Part shown: piece after piece, positions 6,192-10,930 of the stretch
Layout: the number at the start of each line of letters is the position of its first letter
Position numbering within the stretch: position 1 is the first letter of the stretch
Source of the DNA: JAJFTV01 sp964426355
Lineage (GTDB): Bacteria > Chloroflexota > Anaerolineae > Anaerolineales > Anaerolineaceae
Reading direction: 5' to 3'
DNA length: 10,930 bases
Assembly: GCA_964426355.1 (NCBI GenBank)
Contig: CAYRRA010000152.1
Location: forward strand, 1-10,930
The notes under the pieces: model-generated
Databases searched by the model: none
Told to the model about the DNA's origin: nothing
Seen by the model: only the letters and a program-made list of their open reading frames with translations
Translations under genes and position numbers: made by a program

Positions 6192-8267
6192 ATGATTTTT
6201 TTCGGAGGAACCACTCTGGTAAAACTTAAACGGCTGCTCGCCAATGCATACTTCTATCCAATTTTGCTGTTTGCTTTCTGCTTCTTATCAAACGGGTTAT
6301 TGATAGCACGACTGGGTTTCTACTGGGACGACTGGCCCATGATTTGGTTTGCAGAAAGCCAGGGTCCGGGTGGTTTTCCTGGTGCATTTTCTGGCGACCG
6401 CCCGTTTCTTTCGTTAATCTATATCTTGACAACCTCGATTCTTAAAAACACACCTCTGCAATGGCAAACACTTGGAATATTTAGCCGTTGGCTGCTCGGT
6501 TTGTCATTCTGGTGGTGGTTTAAAAAAATGTGGCATGGGAAAAATGTTCAGGCAGCATGGGCAGGCATATTAATCGTTCTCTTTCCGGGCTTTAAACAAC
6601 AACCCATATCAGTGGTTTATGGAAACGGGCTCATTTTACTGGTAGCATACATCGCATCGTATGCATTGATGCTGCTTGCATTGGAAAACGGAAGGGGGTA
6701 CAAGAAAGTTGTGTACACCCTGCTGGCTTTAATAACGTATACGTTTTGCCTGTTTTCGACTGAATACTATGTGGGATTGGAAATTCTACGACCTATCATT
6801 TTATGGCTGCGGTTTCAAGAACCGAACCAATCCCTTTTTCAACGGGTGAAATCAGTCTTTCTCAAATGGCTGCCGTATTTCCTTGTAATGGCGGGTTTTC
6901 TCGTTTGGAGAGTGCTTATCTTTGAGTTCCCCACTTATCAGCCTTCTTTGTTGGAATCATTAGCCGATTCAGGAGTCAGCGAAGCCAGCCATGTCCTCTT
7001 CCGCATCCTACGTGATTCGGTTTTGGCAGGGTGGCAGAGCTGGAGTTCGGTAATTCAATTTCCTAAGTTTTCCGATTTCTCCATTTCTTCACAGCTTGCA
7101 AAGTGGGTATTGATTTTACTGAGCGGTCTGGCTTCATTTTTTATATTACGAACAAAAGACCTGCCAGACATGAAGGTGGATCAAGAAAAGGATGACAACC
7201 GTTTTGTAAAAGAAATTCTGCTACTTGCTGGGGCAGGGCTTCTATTTGCCGGTTTTCCTTTTTGGATCACAAAATTACCCATTGAGCTAACCTACCCATA
7301 CGACCGGTTTCTCCTCGCCTTTTTACCCGGGAGTTGTCTCCTGGTGATTGGCTTAATCGAGTGGGTAATCAAAAAACCGATCCAAAAGATCATCATTCTT
7401 TCCATGATTATGAGTATGTCGATTGGGTCAAACTTCATCAATGCGAATTCTTACCGGAGAGAATGGATCACGCATAACGAATTGTTCTGGCAGATGGCAT
7501 GGCGCGCGCCTGCTGTGAAAGAAAACACGATCTTCATGACATATAATCTGCCATTCCAATATTACAGCGACAATTCGTTAACAGCCCCATTGAACCTCCT
7601 ATACGCACCTGACAATTCCACACTTGAGCTTCCTTATTACCTGGCATTGATCAATGTCCGGTTGGGGAGGAGTATCCCTGCGCTCGAAAAAAACCTGCCC
7701 ATTCAGCAAAGTTTTCGCAATGCAGAGTTTATCGGAAACACATCAGACACACTTGTTTTTTTCTATTCACCTCCTGGGTGCCTTCGCATTCTCGATCCTC
7801 AACGTGATGAAGGGTTGCCTGTCTTGCCCGTTGAGTATTCAAACGTGATTCAATTATCAGACACCTCGCGCATCATCACAGAACCAGACCAGGCTTACAC
7901 CCCATCAGCGACTCTCTTTGGAGAAGAACCTGCACACACCTGGTGTTATTATTTTCAGAAAGCAGACCTGGAACGTCAAAAAAGGAATTGGGAGAACGCT
8001 TTCGAATTGCTGAACGAAGCATTTTCGCAAGGATATTCGCCCGCTGAACCATCCGAATATATAATTTACCTGGAAAGCCTGTTTCACACCGAAAGATGGG
8101 ATGAGGCGAGCACAAAAACAGCAAATACATTTTTTGAGCATCCTAAACTTGCAACGCAGATTTGTGGTATGTTGAACCGCGTTGCTGATGAATATCCCGA
8201 AATCCAGGAGGATGAAGGATACCGTCGCCTGATAGAGCAAACTGACTGTTTCTTATTTGAACCATAA
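6192..8267 (+). CDS. GT-C-like polytopic membrane protein with C-terminal TPR-like tail
   Basis: Probably an integral-membrane glycosyltransferase or related surface-glycan protein; the exact reaction is unknown. Numbering from the ATG at 6192 (691 residues), I see about ten hydrophobic helices between residues 21 and 412. The first helix (about 21-40) is followed at once by GFYWDDWP (42-49), with Asp46 and Asp47 in the first outer loop. That is where GT-C enzymes such as ArnT and protein mannosyltransferases keep their catalytic acid. Clear helices also lie at about 146-163, 172-189, 226-244, 297-315, 343-361, 373-391 and 396-412. The last 275 residues are soluble and presumably outside; residues 585-650 look like two TPR-like helix pairs (RQKRNWENAFELLNEAF, then HTERWDEAS). 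The start is uncertain: a CTG at 6216 behind a strong ribosome site would give 683 residues beginning (M)VKLKRLL, a more typical basic N-terminus. First gene of the operon, 12 bases before the GT2 gene. Confidence 0.72.
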   Translation: MIFFGGTTLVKLKRLLANAYFYPILLFAFCFLSNGLLIARLGFYWDDWPMIWFAESQGPGGFPGAFSGDRPFLSLIYILTTSILKNTPLQWQTLGIFSRWLLGLSFWWWFKKMWHGKNVQAAWAGILIVLFPGFKQQPISVVYGNGLILLVAYIASYALMLLALENGRGYKKVVYTLLALITYTFCLFSTEYYVGLEILRPIILWLRFQEPNQSLFQRVKSVFLKWLPYFLVMAGFLVWRVLIFEFPTYQPSLLESLADSGVSEASHVLFRILRDSVLAGWQSWSSVIQFPKFSDFSISSQLAKWVLILLSGLASFFILRTKDLPDMKVDQEKDDNRFVKEILLLAGAGLLFAGFPFWITKLPIELTYPYDRFLLAFLPGSCLLVIGLIEWVIKKPIQKIIILSMIMSMSIGSNFINANSYRREWITHNELFWQMAWRAPAVKENTIFMTYNLPFQYYSDNSLTAPLNLLYAPDNSTLELPYYLALINVRLGRSIPALEKNLPIQQSFRNAEFIGNTSDTLVFFYSPPGCLRILDPQRDEGLPVLPVEYSNVIQLSDTSRIITEPDQAYTPSATLFGEEPAHTWCYYFQKADLERQKRNWENAFELLNEAFSQGYSPAEPSEYIIYLESLFHTERWDEASTKTANTFFEHPKLATQICGMLNRVADEYPEIQEDEGYRRLIEQTDCFLFEP
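6204..6209 (+). promoter_or_regulatory. Shine-Dalgarno GGAGGA that points to a CTG start at 6216
   Basis: GGAGG (6204-6208) is a near-perfect ribosome site with 7 bases between it and the in-frame CTG at 6216. It lies inside the frame opened by the ATG at 6192, which itself has no ribosome site. This spacing argues that translation begins at 6216, not 6192. Confidence 0.5.
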
Positions 8268-8279
8268 CAGGGAAATAAA

Positions 8280-9239
8280 TTGTCAAACCATCCACCCACA
8301 ATATCTATCGTTATCCCGGTCTATAACAGCGCTCCAACCTTGCAAACGCTGACAACTCGCCTGGAGACTGTTCTGAATGCCATAACAGGTGAATATGAGA
8401 TCATATTTATAAACGATGGAAGCCGGGACGATTCTTGGAACAGCATCCAGATGATTTGCAAAAAACATCCCCGCGTCGCAGGAATCAATCTTTTGCGCAA
8501 CTTTGGTCAGCACAATGCGGTTCTATGTGGGATTCGCCAGGCTAAATATGAAATCATTATCACCATGGATGATGACTTACAGCATCCTCCTGAAGAAATT
8601 CCTTTGCTGATGCAAAGAATCCTGGACGGCGCAGATGTTGTCTACGGCATTCCGGAGAAAATGCCTCATTCGTTTTTCCGCAACTTGTCCTCCTGGCTGG
8701 TGAAACGGATTTTAGCCTTCGTGATGGGGATCAAGACGATAAAAGATATCAGCGCTTTCCGTGCTTTCCATGCCACGATGAAGCTCGCCTTTACAGAATA
8801 CCGCAGTTCAGGTGTGATCATCGATGTATTGTTATCCTGGGCGACCACCAACTTTGCCAGTGTGGTTGTCAAAGAAAACCCGCGGGAAATTGGTAAATCC
8901 AACTATACGTTTTCAAAGTTACTCAAACAGGCATTTCTCATTCTCACCGGGTACAGCACGGTGCCATTGCGCTTTGCGAGCATTTTAGGTTTCAGTTTTA
9001 CGTTATTCGGCTTTGCTGTCCTGATTTATGTGTTAATCATCTACTTCACCCTGGGCAGCATACCAGGTTTTCCGTTTTTGGCATCCATCATTTCACTCTT
9101 CAGTGGCGTCCAAATGCTGGTCTTAGGGATAATTGGCGAATACCTGGCAAGGGTTTTCGACCGCTCAATGGATCGCCCACCCTATATCATCGGCAGCATC
9201 ATCGACCACAAAAATCAACAAAAACACGAACCCCAATGA
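8280..9239 (+). CDS. GT2 glycosyltransferase, polyprenyl-phosphate sugar synthase type (ArnC/GtrB/DPM1-like)
   Basis: Likely transfers a sugar from a nucleotide donor to undecaprenyl phosphate on the cytoplasmic face. The GT-A fold occupies about residues 7-225: ISIVIPVYN at 8-16, the nucleotide-site NDGSRDDS at 45-52, and the metal/catalytic DDDLQHPPE at 97-105. Two C-terminal membrane helices follow (about 232-257 and 266-288), ending in GEYLARVFDR, an arrangement typical of ArnC, GtrB and DPM1-like synthases. The 319-residue length fits. The TTG start at 8280 is supported by AGGGA (8269-8273) 6 bases upstream; there is no ATG near the N-terminus. It directly follows the GT-C-like membrane protein, recalling ArnC/ArnT-style pairs in which one enzyme loads the lipid carrier and the other uses it outside. 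The sugar cannot be determined from sequence. Its stop overlaps the next start (ATGA). Confidence 0.87.
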   Translation: MSNHPPTISIVIPVYNSAPTLQTLTTRLETVLNAITGEYEIIFINDGSRDDSWNSIQMICKKHPRVAGINLLRNFGQHNAVLCGIRQAKYEIIITMDDDLQHPPEEIPLLMQRILDGADVVYGIPEKMPHSFFRNLSSWLVKRILAFVMGIKTIKDISAFRAFHATMKLAFTEYRSSGVIIDVLLSWATTNFASVVVKENPREIGKSNYTFSKLLKQAFLILTGYSTVPLRFASILGFSFTLFGFAVLIYVLIIYFTLGSIPGFPFLASIISLFSGVQMLVLGIIGEYLARVFDRSMDRPPYIIGSIIDHKNQQKHEPQ

Positions 9240-9922
9240 AAGCTGTCATTTTACAACCATCGTATATCCCCTGGCGCGGTTATTTTCACCAGATTGCAAA
9301 AGCAGACGTGTTTGTTTTTTATGATGATGTGCAATATGACCGCCGCGGTTGGAGAAACCGAAATCAAATTAAAACGGCAAACGGTTTGCAATGGTTAACC
9401 ATCCCCGTCCACAGCAAAGGGGTGCAACTTCACGCAACCCCCATCAATCAAATACCAATCGCCTGGGAAAAAAACTGGATGGAAGACCATTTGAAATCCA
9501 TACAACACGCCTATGCGAAAGCACCGTACTTTTCACCTTTCTTTGAACAGGTACTTGTCCCAACCTATCAGCATCAACATTACCTTGCTGATTTTACTAT
9601 CCATCTGACAATTGCCATCGCCCGCTATTTGGGTATTTCCCACACAACCTTTATCCGTTCTTCAACTTTGAATGGTACGGGAGTAAAAACTGAAAGGTTA
9701 ATCAAAATCTTGAAGCAAATCGGGGCAAACCATTACATTTCAGGACCTTCTGCAAAAGACTACATTGATACGGAAGCGTTCTCAAATAACAACATTGAAT
9801 TGGAATATATGCAATACAATTACCCAGAATACCCACAACTTTACCCCCCTTTTGAACCCGCTGTTTCGATCATCGATCTCATTTTCATGACCGGGCATGA
9901 AGCACTTGGATACATTGCATAA
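9236..9922 (+). CDS. WbqC family protein
   Basis: Member of the WbqC-like family, found in O-antigen and other surface-polysaccharide clusters; I know of no firmly assigned reaction. The 228-residue protein has the family N-terminus with QPSYIPWRGYF (7-17), then DDVQYDRRGWRNRNQIK (30-46), a TIPV strand, a YFSPFF segment, and the closing part PQLYPPFEPAVSIIDLIF followed by a GHEALGY-like end. The length is normal for the family and it looks intact. No signal peptide or membrane segment is seen, so it is probably cytoplasmic. The ATG lies within the last codons of the GT2 gene (4-base ATGA overlap) and lacks a ribosome site of its own, so translation is probably coupled. Placement before a methyltransferase and a sugar aminotransferase suggests a part in making or modifying an amino sugar nucleotide; that is inference. 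Confidence 0.85.
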   Translation: MKAVILQPSYIPWRGYFHQIAKADVFVFYDDVQYDRRGWRNRNQIKTANGLQWLTIPVHSKGVQLHATPINQIPIAWEKNWMEDHLKSIQHAYAKAPYFSPFFEQVLVPTYQHQHYLADFTIHLTIAIARYLGISHTTFIRSSTLNGTGVKTERLIKILKQIGANHYISGPSAKDYIDTEAFSNNNIELEYMQYNYPEYPQLYPPFEPAVSIIDLIFMTGHEALGYIA

Positions 9923-9949
9923 TTGGATTGATATTACGATTGAGGGCAA

Positions 9950-10576
9950 ATGATAAAAAAAGATAATATGGATTCAATACAAGGTTATTTCCAACAGCGA
10001 TTGGACCAACATGGAGCAACACCCCAGGGAGCTGATTGGAACTCTGTAGAATCGCAGGAAATCCGTTTTGAACAACTGACAAAGGTGATTGAAGTCAAAA
10101 CAGACTTCACGATTTTAGACTACGGCTGTGGATATGGCGGATATGCGGATTACCTGGCAAAAAACGGCTTTCGATTTTCCCGTTTTTATGGGGTCGATAT
10201 TCTCGAAGACATGGTGATAAAAGCAAAAGAGTTACACCCCGCGCAGGAGGGTTTCTTTTTCACAACCGACATGGATGAAATCCCTCAGGTCGATTACGCG
10301 ACTGCGAGCGGGGTGTTCAATATTCGTCTCGATACAGATTATGATACCTGGACAGAGTATGTCATTTCCTGTTTGGAAGAGTTGAACAAAAGAACACGAC
10401 GGGGTTTTGCATCCAACTTTCTTACCAAATATTCTGATCCCGAGAAAATGGTTTCAAGGCTGTATTATGCAGACCCTTGTTTTCTGTTTGACTATTGTAA
10501 GAGAAATTTTTCAAAAAACGTTGCCATCCTACATGATTACAAGATTTATGACTTCACGCTGATTGTGAGAAAGTGA
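9950..10576 (+). CDS. Class I SAM-dependent methyltransferase
   Basis: Predicted to transfer a methyl group from S-adenosylmethionine; the acceptor is unknown, but the context points to a sugar or sugar-linked group. The SAM-binding motif I is DYGCGYGGYA (57-66). The acidic residue at the end of the second strand is Asp83 in GVDI, and a motif-II-like segment is YATASGVFN. The 208-residue protein has no membrane segment and looks complete. The ATG at 9950 has GAGGG (9942-9946) upstream, although the 3-base spacing is short. A second in-frame ATG at 9968 has no ribosome site, and the first six residues are mostly lysine-rich, so the start is not certain. It lies 27 bases after the WbqC gene. 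Its TGA overlaps a possible GTG start of the next gene, indicating one operon. Confidence 0.8.
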   Translation: MIKKDNMDSIQGYFQQRLDQHGATPQGADWNSVESQEIRFEQLTKVIEVKTDFTILDYGCGYGGYADYLAKNGFRFSRFYGVDILEDMVIKAKELHPAQEGFFFTTDMDEIPQVDYATASGVFNIRLDTDYDTWTEYVISCLEELNKRTRRGFASNFLTKYSDPEKMVSRLYYADPCFLFDYCKRNFSKNVAILHDYKIYDFTLIVRK

Positions 10577-10581
10577 TAGAA

Positions 10582-10930
10582 ATGAAAAACACAGATATCG
10601 CAGTCGATTTCAACATCCCTGCAAAAACGGGCTTGGAAATGGAGTATATTCAACAAGCATTTGACCAGGGTCACATATCAGGTGATGGGTCATTCACAAA
10701 ACGTTGCAGTAAATTGATGGAAGAGCTGTTGGGTGTCCAAAAAGTTTTACTGACCACATCCTGTACTCATGCACTGGAAATGTCTGCGTTGCTTTTGTCG
10801 ATCAAACCAGGTGACGAAGTCATTCTTCCCTCTTTCACTTTTGTTTCAACTGTAAACGCATTCGTCTTACGTGGGGCAAAACCGGTATTCATCGATATCC
10901 GTCCAGACACCCTTAATATGGATGAGAAAT
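10582..10930 (+). CDS. rffA: dTDP-4-amino-4,6-dideoxygalactose transaminase, RffA/WecE type (3' partial)
   Basis: PLP-dependent sugar aminotransferase that aminates dTDP-4-keto-6-deoxy-D-glucose, with glutamate as donor, to dTDP-4-amino-4,6-dideoxy-D-galactose (Fuc4N). Only the first 116 residues are present; the frame is open at the right edge, so the PLP lysine is outside. The visible part matches E. coli WecE as I remember it, block by block: SGDGSFTKRC (33-42), LLTTSCTHALEM (56-67), KPGDEVILPSFTFVST (75-90), NAFVLRGAKPVF (92-103) and DIRPDTLNMDE (105-115). These are closer to RffA/WecE than to general DegT/DnrJ/EryC1 enzymes. Two starts are possible, the ATG at 10582 or an in-frame GTG at 10573 that overlaps the methyltransferase stop (GTGA); I chose the ATG. 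The rest of the gene and any RmlA/RmlB genes should lie downstream or elsewhere. Confidence 0.87.
   Translation, partial: MKNTDIAVDFNIPAKTGLEMEYIQQAFDQGHISGDGSFTKRCSKLMEELLGVQKVLLTTSCTHALEMSALLLSIKPGDEVILPSFTFVSTVNAFVLRGAKPVFIDIRPDTLNMDEK

Noticed and set aside
7876..8299. Three overlapping minus-strand frames near the end of the GT-C-like gene
   Set aside because: They are antisense to the TPR-like tail and the GT2 start, contain improbable cysteine/serine-rich sequences, and have no convincing initiation signals.

Overview
The window looks like chromosomal DNA of a bacterium of moderate to low GC content. It most resembles the Chloroflexota class Anaerolineae: a single-chain ADP-forming acetyl-CoA synthetase, an SDR-type threonine dehydrogenase and a zinc-ribbon/ectodomain membrane protein are all at home there. 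That assignment is inference from gene content, since no rRNA or other marker gene is present. I see no transposase, integrase, tRNA, rRNA or CRISPR array.

Left half (1-6161), central metabolism. A 5'-truncated L-threonine 3-dehydrogenase gene (tdh) ends at a strong intrinsic terminator. A monocistronic gene follows for a membrane protein with three cytoplasmic zinc ribbons and a cysteine-containing outer domain. Facing it on the minus strand is a MOFRL-type glycerate 2-kinase. This is divergent from a plus-strand ADP-forming acetate-CoA ligase (acd), which ends at a second strong terminator. The roughly 150 bp between the two divergent genes hold two short perfect inverted repeats. Together tdh and acd could form part of a fermentative route from threonine to glycine plus acetyl-CoA, then to acetate plus ATP. 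Glycerate kinase would feed glycerate into lower glycolysis.

Right half (6162-10930), a compact plus-strand operon for cell-surface glycan work. Its order is a large GT-C-like membrane protein, a polyprenyl-phosphate type GT2 glycosyltransferase, a WbqC family protein, a SAM-dependent methyltransferase, and the 5' part of an RffA/WecE-type dTDP-4-amino-4,6-dideoxygalactose transaminase that runs off the window. Gaps are 12 to 27 bases, and the GT2/WbqC genes overlap by 4 bases. A plausible reading is synthesis of an aminated, possibly further modified 6-deoxyhexose. This would be loaded on a lipid carrier by the GT2 enzyme and transferred outside the membrane by the GT-C-like protein. Steps beyond the individual family assignments are inference.

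The families are mostly recognisable and I found no convincing wholly new system. The best leads are the GT-C-like/GT2/WbqC/transaminase cassette, a likely CTG start codon behind an extended -10 promoter, palindromes positioned like operators, and the uncharacterised zinc-ribbon membrane protein.
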